From positions 124,001 to 188,000 of the forward strand of contig JAZKJL010000003.1 of the NCBI GenBank assembly GCA_040384325.1: 64,000 bases of DNA, read 5' to 3'. Positions within the stretch are counted from its first letter, which is position 1. Each line of letters starts with the position of its first letter. Shown in pieces: positions 1 through 9,188 of this stretch. Below the pieces are notes generated by a model. The model was not told the origin of the DNA, did not search any database, and worked only from the letters and a program-made list of their open reading frames with translations. The position numbers and the translations under genes are program-made. The DNA comes from JACMLX01 sp040384325 (GTDB taxonomy: Bacteria; Gemmatimonadota; Gemmatimonadetes; Gemmatimonadales; Gemmatimonadaceae).

Positions 1-320
1 GGCTGCAGCGGGAGCCGGAGCCAGCAGGCCCACTGGAACCAGGTGCTCGCGCCGCGCTGCTGTGCCAGGCGCAGCATCTCGACGTTGGCCGGGAAGACCG
101 CGAGCAACAGCAGGATCAGCCCGACCGCTGCCGCCGTCCGCGTGGCCGGCACCAGCAGCCCGACCCCACCAAGGATCTCGAACACGCCGCTCACGTACAC
201 CAGCGTGAGCGGCATCGGCAGGTATCCGGGCATGATGGCCAGGTAGAACTTCGGCATCACGAAGTGCAGCACCCCGGCCACGATGAAGAGCACGCCGGTG
301 ATGATGAGGCCCGGCGTCAT
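1..320 (-). CDS. DoxX family membrane protein, 3' end missing
   Basis: The minus strand reads from an ATG at 320 and runs off the left edge of the window, giving at least 106 residues. The product has a hydrophobic first helix (about residues 4-21), a GVFEILGGVGLLVP segment and a third hydrophobic helix (about 68-82), the pattern of small DoxX-type membrane proteins. A GGAGG sits about five bases before the ATG, which supports this start. It lies 31 bases downstream of the alcohol dehydrogenase gene on the same strand and may be co-transcribed with it. The function of most DoxX-like proteins is not settled, and I do not assign one. Confidence 0.7.
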   Translation of the reverse strand, partial: MTPGLIITGVLFIVAGVLHFVMPKFYLAIMPGYLPMPLTLVYVSGVFEILGGVGLLVPATRTAAAVGLILLLLAVFPANVEMLRLAQQRGASTWFQWACWLRLPLQ

Positions 321-351
321 CGCGCCCTCCGGTGCTGCACCGGTCGCACGC

Positions 352-1398
352 TCACGCGCCGAGCGTGGCGAGGTCGATCACGAACCGGTACTTCACGTCA
401 CCCTTCAACATGCGTTCGTACGCGTCGTTGATGGTGTCGATCGCGATCACCTCGACATCGGCCGTGATGCCGTGCGTGCCGCAGAAATCGAGCATCTCCT
501 GCGTCTCGGCGATGCCACCGATCAGCGAGCCGGCCAGCGAACGGCGGGCGCCGATGAGCTGGAACGGATGCACCACCGGCGGCTTCTCCGGCACGCCGAC
601 CAGCGTCATCGTGCCGTCGCGCTTGAGCAGGCCGAGGAAGCCCTGGACGTCGTGCGGCGCCGACACGGTGTCGAGGATGAAGTCGAACGTGCTCGCATGC
701 GCCTTCATCGCGGCGGCGTCGCTGCTCAACACCACTTCGTCGGCACCGAGGCGTTTCGCATCGTCGACCTTCGAGAGGGAGGTCGTGAACTGCACCACGT
801 GGGCGCCGAATGCCTTCGCGAACTTGAGCGCCATGTGACCGAGACCGCCGAGTCCGACCACGCCCACCTTCTGGCCCGCCGTCACCTTCCAGTGGCGGAG
901 CGGCGAATAGGTGGTGATGCCGGCGCAGAGCAGCGGCGCGACACCGGCCAGGTCGAGGGACGCCGGAATGGTGAGCGCGAAGTCCTCGTTCACCACGATG
1001 TCGTTGGCATAACCGCCGTACGTCGGCGAACCATCGGTGTCGCGGCTGTTGTACGTGAACGTCGCCCCGGTGGAGCAGTACTGCTCTTCGCCATCGGCGC
1101 AGTTGGCGCAGGTGCGGCACGACTCCACCATGCACCCGACGCCGGCCCGGTCACCGACCGCGAACTTCTTCACCTCGCTGCCCACCGCGACCACCGTGCC
1201 CACGATCTCGTGTCCCGGCACCATCGGGAAGATCGCGCCTCCCCACTCGTCCCTGACCTGGTGCAGGTCGCTGTGACAGACGCCACAGAAGGCGATTTCG
1301 ATGTGCACGTCGCGCGCGCCGGGTGCCCGGCGCTCGAAGGTGTGCGGTGCCAGTGGTGCGCGCGCCTGCTGCGCCGCGTAGCCTCGTGAAGCGGTCAT
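352..1398 (-). CDS. Zinc-dependent alcohol dehydrogenase (CAD/YahK type)
   Basis: This 348-residue protein belongs to the medium-chain zinc alcohol dehydrogenases and probably reduces aldehydes with NADPH. The catalytic zinc site is visible as GVCHSDLHQ near residue 38 and GHEIVGTV near residue 63. The structural zinc site is a four-cysteine stretch (CRTCANCADGEEQYC) near residues 94-108. A Rossmann motif GLGGLGHMALKFAKA lies near residue 182. The family resemblance is to the cinnamyl-alcohol-dehydrogenase/YahK branch; the natural substrate cannot be read from sequence. It is divergent from the cupin gene, with about 160 bases between them that hold a short palindrome. Confidence 0.9.
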   Translation of the reverse strand: MTASRGYAAQQARAPLAPHTFERRAPGARDVHIEIAFCGVCHSDLHQVRDEWGGAIFPMVPGHEIVGTVVAVGSEVKKFAVGDRAGVGCMVESCRTCANCADGEEQYCSTGATFTYNSRDTDGSPTYGGYANDIVVNEDFALTIPASLDLAGVAPLLCAGITTYSPLRHWKVTAGQKVGVVGLGGLGHMALKFAKAFGAHVVQFTTSLSKVDDAKRLGADEVVLSSDAAAMKAHASTFDFILDTVSAPHDVQGFLGLLKRDGTMTLVGVPEKPPVVHPFQLIGARRSLAGSLIGGIAETQEMLDFCGTHGITADVEVIAIDTINDAYERMLKGDVKYRFVIDLATLGA

Positions 1399-1445
1399 GC
1401 GAGTTCTCCCGATCCGGTCATGTGGTCGTCACTCCTCTCGTCCCG

Positions 1446-1458
1446 GGGTAATTTACCC
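1446..1458. promoter_or_regulatory. 13-bp palindrome, possible operator
   Basis: The sequence GGGTAATTTACCC is a perfect inverted repeat of six-base arms around one central base. It lies in the gap between the divergent alcohol dehydrogenase and cupin genes and is AT-rich in its centre, unlike its surroundings. That placement fits an operator for a dimeric regulator, but no regulator gene is adjacent and the identity of any binding protein is unknown. Confidence 0.35.
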
Positions 1459-1559
1459 TCGACGGCCAGCCCGATCCTGCCGCGACCGCCATCGGCACTG
1501 GTGTCGTGCTCGCTGGCCGAGCGCCGTATGCCATCCATCTTCGCCACCTCAGGTGCCAT

Positions 1560-1922
1560 GTGACCGACCGGATCACCCTCGACGACAAGTTCGCGCGGTT
1601 CAGCGACCACTGGAGCCCGAAGGTCGTCGCGGAGCTGAATGGGCAGCAGGTGAAGCTGGTCAAGTTTGCCGGCGCCTTCGACTGGCACTCGCACGCCGAC
1701 GAGGACGAACTTTTCCTCGTGCACCGCGGTGAGTTCCGCATGGAGTTCCGCGATCGCACCGTGACGCTGACCGCCGGCGACATGATCGTGGTGCCGCGCG
1801 GCGTGGAGCATCGCCCGGTTGCCGACCATGAAGTGGAGGTGCTGCTGTTCGAGCCCGCGAGCACGCTCAACACCGGCGATGTCGTCAGCGAACGCACGAA
1901 GCGGGTGCTGGAACACCTCTGA
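1560..1922 (+). CDS. Cupin domain protein
   Basis: The product of about 120 residues is a single-domain cupin. The first cupin motif is visible as DWHSHADEDELFLVHRGEF and the second as GDMIVVPRGVEHRP, giving the usual histidine and glutamate metal ligands. I chose the GTG at 1560 because homology begins at VTDRITLDDKFARF and an AGGTG precedes it; a further upstream start would add poorly conserved residues. The function is unknown beyond a likely metal-binding beta barrel. Confidence 0.8.
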   Translation: MTDRITLDDKFARFSDHWSPKVVAELNGQQVKLVKFAGAFDWHSHADEDELFLVHRGEFRMEFRDRTVTLTAGDMIVVPRGVEHRPVADHEVEVLLFEPASTLNTGDVVSERTKRVLEHL

Positions 1923-1932
1923 TGCGCACCTC

Positions 1933-2907
1933 GTGACCGAGCCGCCGCGCCGCGAGCGCCGCAAGACGGGCCCCACGCCCACACGATCGGGTCGGTTGCG
2001 GACGCCTGCGCCGAGTGTGGTGCCGGTGCCGCTTACCCGCCCGCGACAGGTGCGGCAGTTCCTCGCTCGCGTGTGGCGCATGCTGGCCGAGGATGACGTC
2101 ATGTTCCTCGCCTCGGGTGTGTCGTTCAACGTGCTGCTGGCGGTGGTGCCGTTCGTGCTGCTGCTGGTCTCGGTGTCCACGCTCTTCCTCGGTAACACAC
2201 CCGACGAAGCCGCCGACGCGGCGATCGGCTTCATCGACCGGCTGCTGCCGACCACCTGGAGCGAAGGACAGAACGTGCGCGCCACCGTGCGCGAGATCGC
2301 ACGCGTCAGCGGTTCGGTCACGCTCTATTCGCTGATCGGCTTCCTCTGGTTCTCGACCCGAGTGTTCAGCTCCATGCGCAGCGTGTTCCAGAAAACCTTC
2401 GACGTGCCGAACGAACGCGGGATCCTGCACGGCAAGGCGTTCGACCTGCTCTCGTCGTTCCTCGCCGCGATCGGCATCACGGCCTACGGGTCACTGAGCG
2501 CCTACCTGCTGGTCGCCAGCACCCGCGGCGCATCGGTGCTGGAGCGCCTCGGTGTGCGTGACAGCATCATGGGCCCGATCGAGTACGGATTCGGGCGCGT
2601 GGTGGCGTTCGCGTTGGTGGTGCTGCTCTGCTTCGCGGTCTACCGCCTGGTGCCGAACCGCCCCATTCCGTCGCGCATTGCGTGGATCGGCTCCCTGACC
2701 ACCAGCGTGCTGTTCGAGCTGGCACGGATCGCATTCAGTTTCTACGTGGCGCGGTTTCCTCCGGGATCGCTCTACACCGGCGCCCTCGCCACGCTGGTCG
2801 TCGTCACCCTCTGGACGTACTATGCGTCGCTGATCTTCATCATCGGCGCCGAGGTGGCGCAGGCGGTGGAACTCCGACATCACAGCCGACACCTCGCCCC
2901 ACCATGA
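1933..2907 (+). CDS. YihY/virulence factor BrkB family membrane protein
   Basis: This protein of about 324 residues belongs to the YihY (UPF0761, formerly mis-annotated ribonuclease BN) family. The family hallmark is the segment RVWRMLAEDDVMFLASGVSFNVLLAVVPF near the N terminus, followed by about six hydrophobic segments, the last containing TLWTYYASLIFIIGAEV. Transport or membrane-integrity roles have been suggested for the family but are unproven. The GTG at 1933 is the first start after the cupin stop and leaves a basic N-terminal tail. The stop codon overlaps the ATG of the threonine aldolase gene (ATGA). Confidence 0.8.
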   Translation: MTEPPRRERRKTGPTPTRSGRLRTPAPSVVPVPLTRPRQVRQFLARVWRMLAEDDVMFLASGVSFNVLLAVVPFVLLLVSVSTLFLGNTPDEAADAAIGFIDRLLPTTWSEGQNVRATVREIARVSGSVTLYSLIGFLWFSTRVFSSMRSVFQKTFDVPNERGILHGKAFDLLSSFLAAIGITAYGSLSAYLLVASTRGASVLERLGVRDSIMGPIEYGFGRVVAFALVVLLCFAVYRLVPNRPIPSRIAWIGSLTTSVLFELARIAFSFYVARFPPGSLYTGALATLVVVTLWTYYASLIFIIGAEVAQAVELRHHSRHLAPP

Positions 2908-3926
2908 TCGACCTGCGTAGCGACACCGTCACCCGGCCCACCGCTGCCATGCGCACGGCGATGGCCAATGCCGAGGTGGGCGACGACGTGCTGGAAGGCG
3001 ACCCCACCGTGCGCGCGCTCGAGGAGGCGGTGGCGGCGCGACTCGGCAAGGACGCGGCGCTCTACTTCCCCAGCGGCACGATGGCCAACCAGACGGCGAT
3101 CTGGATGCTCGCCGAGCCGGGCACCGAGGCGCTCTGCGATGCGCGCGCGCACATCTACGACTGGGAAGGGGCAGGGGCGGCGGTGTATCGCGGCGTGCAG
3201 CTGCGCATCGTCACGCCGGCGGCCACCGAGACGATCCGTGCCGACGACGTGGTGCGTGGGCTGCGCGCTCCATCGCGCTACGCACCGCGCGCCACCCTGC
3301 TCTGCACCGAGAACACGCACAACGGCGCCGGTGGTGCCGTCACGCCGCTGCCGGAGTTGCGTGCGCTCAGTGATGCCGGTCGTGCTGCCGGACTGCACGT
3401 GCACATGGACGGTGCACGGCTGTGGAACGCACATGTCGCGACCGGGACGTCGCTGGCGGATTTCGCGGCCTGCGCCGACACCGTCATGGTCAGCTTCTCG
3501 AAGGGACTCGGTGCTCCCGTCGGCGCGGCGCTGGCTGGGCCACGGAAGGTGATCGATGCGGCGTGGGAAGTGCGCAAGCGCTTCGGTGGCGGCATGCGGC
3601 AGGCGGGCATCATCGCGGCCGGGGCACTGCACGGGTTGCAGCATCATCTCGGTCGCCTGCACGAGGATCATGCCAACGCGACGACCTTCGCGCGGATGGT
3701 GCAGGATGCCGGCGGTGCGCGGCCGGTGACGCCCGACACCAACATCGTGATGATCGACCTCCGCGCCGGACAGCGCTCCGCCGACGTGGTGGCGGCGGCG
3801 CTGGCAGGTGGCGTGGCTCTGTCCGGCTGGTCCGCCACCCGTGTGCGCGCCGTGTTCCATCTCGATGTCTCCGCCGACGCCGCGGCCGAGGCCGGGCGTG
3901 TGGTGGCGGCAGCGCTCTCCGCCTGA
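2904..3926 (+). CDS. ltaE: Low-specificity L-threonine aldolase
   Basis: The 340-residue product is a fold-type I PLP enzyme that splits threonine or allo-threonine to glycine and acetaldehyde. The N terminus MIDLRSDTVTRPT is typical of the family, GDDVLEGDPTV follows, and the PLP lysine lies in VMVSFSKGLGAPVGAALAG near residue 198. The HMDGARLWNA segment supplies the usual cofactor-contacting residues. The ATG overlaps the stop of the upstream membrane protein gene, implying translational coupling. Confidence 0.9.
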   Translation: MIDLRSDTVTRPTAAMRTAMANAEVGDDVLEGDPTVRALEEAVAARLGKDAALYFPSGTMANQTAIWMLAEPGTEALCDARAHIYDWEGAGAAVYRGVQLRIVTPAATETIRADDVVRGLRAPSRYAPRATLLCTENTHNGAGGAVTPLPELRALSDAGRAAGLHVHMDGARLWNAHVATGTSLADFAACADTVMVSFSKGLGAPVGAALAGPRKVIDAAWEVRKRFGGGMRQAGIIAAGALHGLQHHLGRLHEDHANATTFARMVQDAGGARPVTPDTNIVMIDLRAGQRSADVVAAALAGGVALSGWSATRVRAVFHLDVSADAAAEAGRVVAAALSA

Positions 3927-3980
3927 TCAGCCGGCACGCTGCACTCGACGCGGTCCCACGCGTGCGCTAGATTCTTTCTT

Positions 3981-4077
3981 GCTCCAGGTCCCGGAGGGCG
4001 TAGGCCCGCTAACCGCGTCAGGACCGAGAGGTAGCAGCGCCGTGTGGTGTCTTGCGTTGCTCCGTCAGGCCTGGAGT
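3981..4077 (+). ncRNA. ffs: Small (4.5S-type) SRP RNA
   Basis: The diagnostic signal recognition particle apical loop is present as GTCAGGACCGAGAGGTAGCAGC (around 4016-4037, quoted here in two parts: GTCAGGACCGAG then AGGTAGCAGC). The ends close as CTCCAGG at 3982-3988 with CCTGGAG at 4070-4076, making a hairpin of about 96 nt. A TAGATT-like -10 box lies just upstream at 3969-3974. Placement directly before dnaX is common for this RNA in bacteria. It fills most of the 300-base gap between ltaE and dnaX. Exact ends are approximate. Confidence 0.85.
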
Positions 4078-4232
4078 ATCGCGCGGCCGTTCGATCGTCC
4101 GGTTTCGGACGGCGACGCCGCGCGATTTGTTTCTGTCAGTTCATGGTCGGCATCGCGTGTGGCGGCCGGCAGCTCGCCCAGGTCGTCGGCATGCCCGGCG
4201 ACCTCCGCGCCCCCCGGGAGGATCCCCAGCCC

Positions 4233-5993
4233 GTGATCGCGCTCGCTCGCAAATACCGGCCCCGCAACTTCGGCCAGGTCGCCGTGCAGACGCACGTGTC
4301 GAACACGCTCAAGGGTGCCATCGCCCGTGATCGCGTCGCGCACGGCTACCTGCTCTGCGGCCCACGCGGCACCGGCAAGACCACCCTCGCGCGCGTGCTG
4401 GCGATGGCACTCAACTGCGAGAATCGCGCGACGCGTGATGATGGCGAGCCATGCGGCAGCTGCGGTGCCTGCACCCGCATCTGGAGCGGCAGTGCATCAC
4501 TCGACGTGATCGAGATCGATGCGGCGTCGAACCGTGGCGTGGACGATGCGCGCGAGTTGCGGGAGCGCGCGATGTACGCACCGAGCACCAGCGACGGGTA
4601 CAAGGTCTACATCGTGGACGAGGCGCACATGCTCACGCGTGAGGCGTGGAATGCGCTGCTGAAGATCCTCGAGGAGCCGCCGCCGCGGGTGGTGTTCGTC
4701 TTCGCCACCACCGAGCCGCAGAAGATCGCGCAGACTGCGGCACCGGTGCTCAGCCGCCTGCAGCGCTTCGACCTCCGCCGCATCAACCCGACCGAAATTC
4801 GCGACCGGCTGGCGTCGGTGCTCGACGACGAAGGCGTGCAGTACGAGCCCGAGGCGCTGCAGATGCTCGCCCGCGCCGCCGACGGTGGCCTGCGCGACGC
4901 GCTCTCCCTCACCGACCAGGTGCTGGCCTTCGGCGACGATGCGCCGCTGACCTCGGCCCGCGTACGCGACGCGCTCGGCCTGGTGCCGGAAGACGAGCTG
5001 CTGGCGCTGCTGGCGATCATCGGTGAACGGCGTGCGGGCGACGTATTCGGTGCGGTGGAGCGGCTCACCAACCTCGGCGTGGACCTGGTGCTGCTGCTGA
5101 CCGGTCTCGCCGACCTGGTGCGTGCGCAGCTGGCCATCGTGCTCGGCGGGTCGCCGGGTGCCATCTCGGCCTCGGTGACGGCCCAACTCACCGCGATGGC
5201 GCCGCAGTGGCGTGCCGGCGATCTGCTGCGCGTGCTGCAACTGATGGCCGAGGTTGAGGCGCGACTGCGGCGCAGCGGGCAGCCGCAACTGGTGTTCGAG
5301 ACGCTGCTGGTGCGCCTGGCGCTGCTGGACCGCACGCTGGCGCTGGAAGAGGTGCTGGCCGGGCTCGGCGATGTGGCGCCGCGCGCCGTCTCGACTCCGC
5401 GCGCTGCCCCGCCGGTCGCCGCCCGCGCCGCCGTGGCCGAGCCGCCGCGAACGCCGCCGCCCGCCGCCAAGTGGGCGCAGCCCGCACCGCCGACGGCGAG
5501 TGCCGCCGCGGCACCGCCCGCTCCGCCGCCGGCGGCGCCAGCCGCGCCAGCCAAGGCACCCAAGTCCGTGGCGACGTCGGAAGCGTCGGTCGCCGGCAGT
5601 CCCGCGGTCCCCGATCTCCACCGCATCGTGGACGAGTGGGACGCCGTGATTGCCGCGATGAAGCGCCAGGGTCGCGGGATGCTGGCGGCACTGTTGTCGC
5701 GTGTGCAGCCCACCGCAGTGACGGCGGGCGGGCTGCTCACGCTCGAGTGCGACGATGCCGGTGACTATCCGGTCGTGACCGACGGCCTGCCGCAGGTGAC
5801 CGAGGCGCTTCGGGACGTGATGCCGGCCATCACGCGGGTACAGGTGAAGCCACCGGCGGACGGCGTTCCGGCGGCGCCCCGCGAACGCCTCACGACCGAG
5901 GGGGTCAAACAGGAGCGCGTCGCGTCCCTCTCGAAGCAGGACCCGGTGCTCGGCGCCGCGGTGGACGCGCTCGATCTCGAACTGCTGGAGTAA
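4233..5993 (+). CDS. dnaX: DNA polymerase III subunits gamma/tau
   Basis: DnaX is the clamp-loader ATPase of the replisome. From this start it is 586 residues. It shows ALARKYRPRNFGQV at the N terminus, Walker A GPRGTGKTT, a four-cysteine zinc module (CENRATRDDGEPCGSCGAC), and Walker B/DEAH as IVDEAHMLTREAWNALLK, then an alanine/proline-rich linker before a C-terminal tau-like domain. I chose the GTG at 4233 because conserved sequence starts there and a GGAGG lies 12 bases upstream. An ATG at 4191 in the same frame is an alternative that would add 14 residues. The downstream ebfC and recR genes form the usual dnaX-ebfC-recR group. Confidence 0.93.
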   Translation: MIALARKYRPRNFGQVAVQTHVSNTLKGAIARDRVAHGYLLCGPRGTGKTTLARVLAMALNCENRATRDDGEPCGSCGACTRIWSGSASLDVIEIDAASNRGVDDARELRERAMYAPSTSDGYKVYIVDEAHMLTREAWNALLKILEEPPPRVVFVFATTEPQKIAQTAAPVLSRLQRFDLRRINPTEIRDRLASVLDDEGVQYEPEALQMLARAADGGLRDALSLTDQVLAFGDDAPLTSARVRDALGLVPEDELLALLAIIGERRAGDVFGAVERLTNLGVDLVLLLTGLADLVRAQLAIVLGGSPGAISASVTAQLTAMAPQWRAGDLLRVLQLMAEVEARLRRSGQPQLVFETLLVRLALLDRTLALEEVLAGLGDVAPRAVSTPRAAPPVAARAAVAEPPRTPPPAAKWAQPAPPTASAAAAPPAPPPAAPAAPAKAPKSVATSEASVAGSPAVPDLHRIVDEWDAVIAAMKRQGRGMLAALLSRVQPTAVTAGGLLTLECDDAGDYPVVTDGLPQVTEALRDVMPAITRVQVKPPADGVPAAPRERLTTEGVKQERVASLSKQDPVLGAAVDALDLELLE

Positions 5994-6046
5994 GGCTGGC
6001 GGCGCCGGTAACTTTCCGGACCTTTTCCTCCCGACCGTATCCGACG

Positions 6047-6367
6047 ATGGATTTCATGAAGATGATGCAGCAAGCCCAGCAGATGCAGGGCAAGCTGGCT
6101 GAACTGCAGGACGAACTCGCGAAGCGCACCGTGACGGGCGCCGCCGGCGGCGGCATGGTCACGGTCGAGGCCGATGGGAAGGGCGCCATCAAGGGGATCA
6201 AGATCGATCCCAGCCTGCTCACCGGCGGCGACGTCGAGCTGCTCGAGGACCTGGTGACGGTCGCCGTCGGCGACGCGCAGCAGAAGGCGGCGGCCCTCGG
6301 CCAGGAAGAGATGGGCCGGCTGGCGGGCGGCCTCGGCATTCCCGGTCTCAAGCTCCCGTTCATGTGA
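6047..6367 (+). CDS. ebfC: YbaB/EbfC family nucleoid-associated protein
   Basis: This 106-residue protein has the YbaB/EbfC pattern: MDFMKMMQQAQQMQGKLAEL at the N terminus, a glycine-rich middle (GAAGGGMVTVEADGKG), and a helical C terminus. Family members form dimers that bind DNA non-specifically. It sits between dnaX and recR as in most bacteria, three bases before recR, so the three are very probably one operon. Confidence 0.92.
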   Translation: MDFMKMMQQAQQMQGKLAELQDELAKRTVTGAAGGGMVTVEADGKGAIKGIKIDPSLLTGGDVELLEDLVTVAVGDAQQKAAALGQEEMGRLAGGLGIPGLKLPFM

Positions 6368-6370
6368 GCC

Positions 6371-6961
6371 GTGTCGGCGATTGACGAGCTGGCGAGCGAA
6401 CTCGCCCGGCTCCCCGGCATCGGACGCAAGACCGCCCTCCGGTTGACGTATCACCTGCTGAAGCAGCCGGCGGCCCAGTGCCGGCGGCTGGCCGACGCGC
6501 TGGTGGGCCTCACCGAGCGCGTGCGACAGTGCGAGGTGTGCTTCAACCTGACCGAGGCGCCGCGCTGCCCGATCTGCTCGGACCCACGACGTGACGTTCA
6601 CACCATCTGCGCAGTCGAAGAGGCAGCCGATATCGGGGCCATCGAGCGCGCAGCTGAATTCCGGGGCGTCTATCACGTGCTCGGGGGACGGATCTCGCCG
6701 CTCGATGGCGTCGGTCCCGGTGACCTGACCATTGCATCCCTGGTGGATCGCGTGCGGCAGGGCGCCGTGTCGGAAGTCATCCTCGCGACCAACCCATCCA
6801 TGGAAGGCGAAGCAACCGCAATTCACCTGCAGCGCCAACTGGCGCCGACGGGCGTGCGCATCACGCGCATCGCCCGCGGGCTGCCTGTCGGCGGTGACCT
6901 GGAGTATGCGGACGGGGTGACGATTGCACAGGCGCTTTCTGCGCGCCGGGAGATGGCATGA
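6371..6961 (+). CDS. recR: Recombination mediator RecR
   Basis: RecR works with RecO and RecF to load RecA at gaps. The 196-residue product has the N-terminal helix-hairpin-helix (LARLPGIGRKTALRLTYHLL), a C4 zinc finger beginning CEVCFNLTEAPRCPIC near residues 56-71, and a Toprim domain with VLGGRISPLDGVGP and the C-terminal RIARGLPVGGDLEYAD. Length is normal for the family. It starts at a GTG and ends overlapping the following small gene by four bases (ATGA). Confidence 0.95.
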   Translation: MSAIDELASELARLPGIGRKTALRLTYHLLKQPAAQCRRLADALVGLTERVRQCEVCFNLTEAPRCPICSDPRRDVHTICAVEEAADIGAIERAAEFRGVYHVLGGRISPLDGVGPGDLTIASLVDRVRQGAVSEVILATNPSMEGEATAIHLQRQLAPTGVRITRIARGLPVGGDLEYADGVTIAQALSARREMA

Positions 6962-7272
6962 GGTATGAAGTCCTGCGTGCCGGAGCGTCGCCGCGTGCGG
7001 CGCGCGGCACGACGTCGTGGTTGCTGGCGGGTTTCGCCGGTGGCGTGGTGGTCGGCGCACTGGCGTGGCGCCGGCAGCAGGCCTCGGCACACGACCAACT
7101 CTTCGCCGCATCGGCAGTGCAGCGAGCCGCCGCCATCGGCTGGCTCACACGCATGCCATCGGTCGAGAACGCGCGATTGCTGCGCGACTACATTCGTTGG
7201 GAGCGTCGCCCGACGCTTCGCCGGCGCGCGCAGCGTGCGCTGGACCGCCTCCTCCTCGCTCTCGAGTCGTGA
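6958..7272 (+). CDS. Small membrane-anchored protein of unknown function
   Basis: The 104-residue product has one predicted membrane segment (TTSWLLAGFAGGVVVGALAW, residues 18-37) followed by an arginine-rich helical region that ends RRRAQRALDRLLLALES. It overlaps recR by four bases and precedes a roadblock-domain gene with a GTGA overlap possible, so it is embedded in the same operon. I do not recognise a family. Confidence 0.6.
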   Translation: MRYEVLRAGASPRAARGTTSWLLAGFAGGVVVGALAWRRQQASAHDQLFAASAVQRAAAIGWLTRMPSVENARLLRDYIRWERRPTLRRRAQRALDRLLLALES

Positions 7273-7280
7273 GCGCCGAT

Positions 7281-7763
7281 ATGTCTCGCGCATCGCATTG
7301 GTCTTTCACGCAGGACGACGCAGACGCGATCACGCGCATCCTGCTCAACTTCCTGCAGGAGACGAACAGCCGAAGTGCGCTGCTCGTCGACCGCTCCGGC
7401 CAGCTCGTCACCACCGTCGGTGAACAGCCGCAGTTCGACGCCACCGCCTTCGCGACGCTGGCGGCGGCGGACTTCAGCGCCAACGACCAGCTGGCGAAGC
7501 TGATCGGCGAGACCGATTTCACCACGCTCTTTCATCAGGGCGAGCGCGATTCGATGTATGTCGCCGACGTGGCCCGGCGCCTGATCCTGGTGGTGCTGTT
7601 CGACCAGCGCACCACGCTCGGCCTGGTCCGGCTGCGCCTCAAGGCGGCCATCAATGACCTGAACCAGGTCTTCACGCGCCCGCAGGACTCGCAGCCCGCC
7701 GACTTCGGCGCGTCCCATCTGCTCGCCGGCGCAGAAGACGATATCGACCGACTCTTCAGCTAA
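7281..7763 (+). CDS. Roadblock/LC7 domain protein (MglB-like)
   Basis: The product of about 160 residues carries one roadblock/LC7 domain with the recognisable core SALLVDRSGQLVTTVGEQ and a following block DFTTLFHQGERDSMYVADVA. It lies 19 bases upstream of a MglA-type GTPase gene. In Myxococcus and Thermus, MglB is the GTPase-activating partner of MglA, so the same pairing is inferred here. A GTG at 7269 would add four residues; the ATG at 7281 is preferred because it matches the domain N terminus. Confidence 0.8.
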   Translation: MSRASHWSFTQDDADAITRILLNFLQETNSRSALLVDRSGQLVTTVGEQPQFDATAFATLAAADFSANDQLAKLIGETDFTTLFHQGERDSMYVADVARRLILVVLFDQRTTLGLVRLRLKAAINDLNQVFTRPQDSQPADFGASHLLAGAEDDIDRLFS

Positions 7764-7782
7764 TTCTGCCCACCCACCCGAC

Positions 7783-8469
<687 letters not shown>

Positions 8470-8483
8470 ACCTCGGCCGTCCC

Positions 8484-9173
8484 GTGAATCTCCCGAACGC
8501 TCTCACCATCGGCAGGATCGCCATCACCCCACTGGTGGCGGTGCTGCCGTTCGTGAACGGGTCCACGGTCCGCGCGATCGCGTTCCTGCTCTTCGTGGTC
8601 GCCGCCGTCACCGACTACGTGGACGGCTACCTCGCCCGCCGCGAGAACCTGATCACCGACCTCGGGAAGTGGCTCGACCCCCTCGCCGACAAGCTGTTGC
8701 TGCTCGGCACGTTCGTGCCCATGTACTACCTGATGCGCGGCGCGAGCACCTTGCAGCACGCGGGCCAGACCGTCCCGCCCGATGGACGGTTCCCCACGCT
8801 GCTGGCCTCGATGTGGCTGTCGCTGCCGCTCTGGGTGGTGCTGGTGGTGCTGGGGCGTGAGGCGTTCATGACCGGCTTCCGCGAGCTCGCCAAGCGGAAG
8901 GGCGTCGTGATCTCGTCGATCGGCCCGGCGAAGTGGAAGACCACCTTCCAGAGCATCTGGATCGGCGCCGCCTACTGCTGGTTCTTCACCGCCACCCTCG
9001 CCCGTGAGCGCGGCTGGGGCGGTGACTGGTGGTCGGCGTTCGCGTACTTCAATGGCGCCGTCGTCGCGCTCAGCATGTTCGCGGCGGTCGCGCTGACTCT
9101 CTGGTCGCTGGGACTCTACGTCCAGCGCTACGGCAGCCTCATCGCAGCCCCGACGCGCAGTCACGCGGGCTGA
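8484..9173 (+). CDS. pgsA: CDP-diacylglycerol-glycerol-3-phosphate 3-phosphatidyltransferase
   Basis: This membrane enzyme of about 229 residues makes phosphatidylglycerol phosphate. The family motif is present as DYVDGYLARRENLITDLGKW followed by LDPLADKLLL, matching D-G-x-x-A-R-x8-G-x3-D-x3-D. The start is taken as the GTG at 8484 (VNLPNALTIGRIAITP), where homology begins; there are several hydrophobic segments. An unusual insert of about 35 residues (RGASTLQHAGQTVPPDGRF) lies after the motif, between membrane helices. Confidence 0.9.
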   Translation: MNLPNALTIGRIAITPLVAVLPFVNGSTVRAIAFLLFVVAAVTDYVDGYLARRENLITDLGKWLDPLADKLLLLGTFVPMYYLMRGASTLQHAGQTVPPDGRFPTLLASMWLSLPLWVVLVVLGREAFMTGFRELAKRKGVVISSIGPAKWKTTFQSIWIGAAYCWFFTATLARERGWGGDWWSAFAYFNGAVVALSMFAAVALTLWSLGLYVQRYGSLIAAPTRSHAG

Positions 9174-9188
9174 ATCGGACACCACAAC

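Noticed and set aside
4044..4232. Upstream extension of dnaX by 63 residues
   Set aside because: The extension lies over the SRP RNA and has no DnaX similarity.
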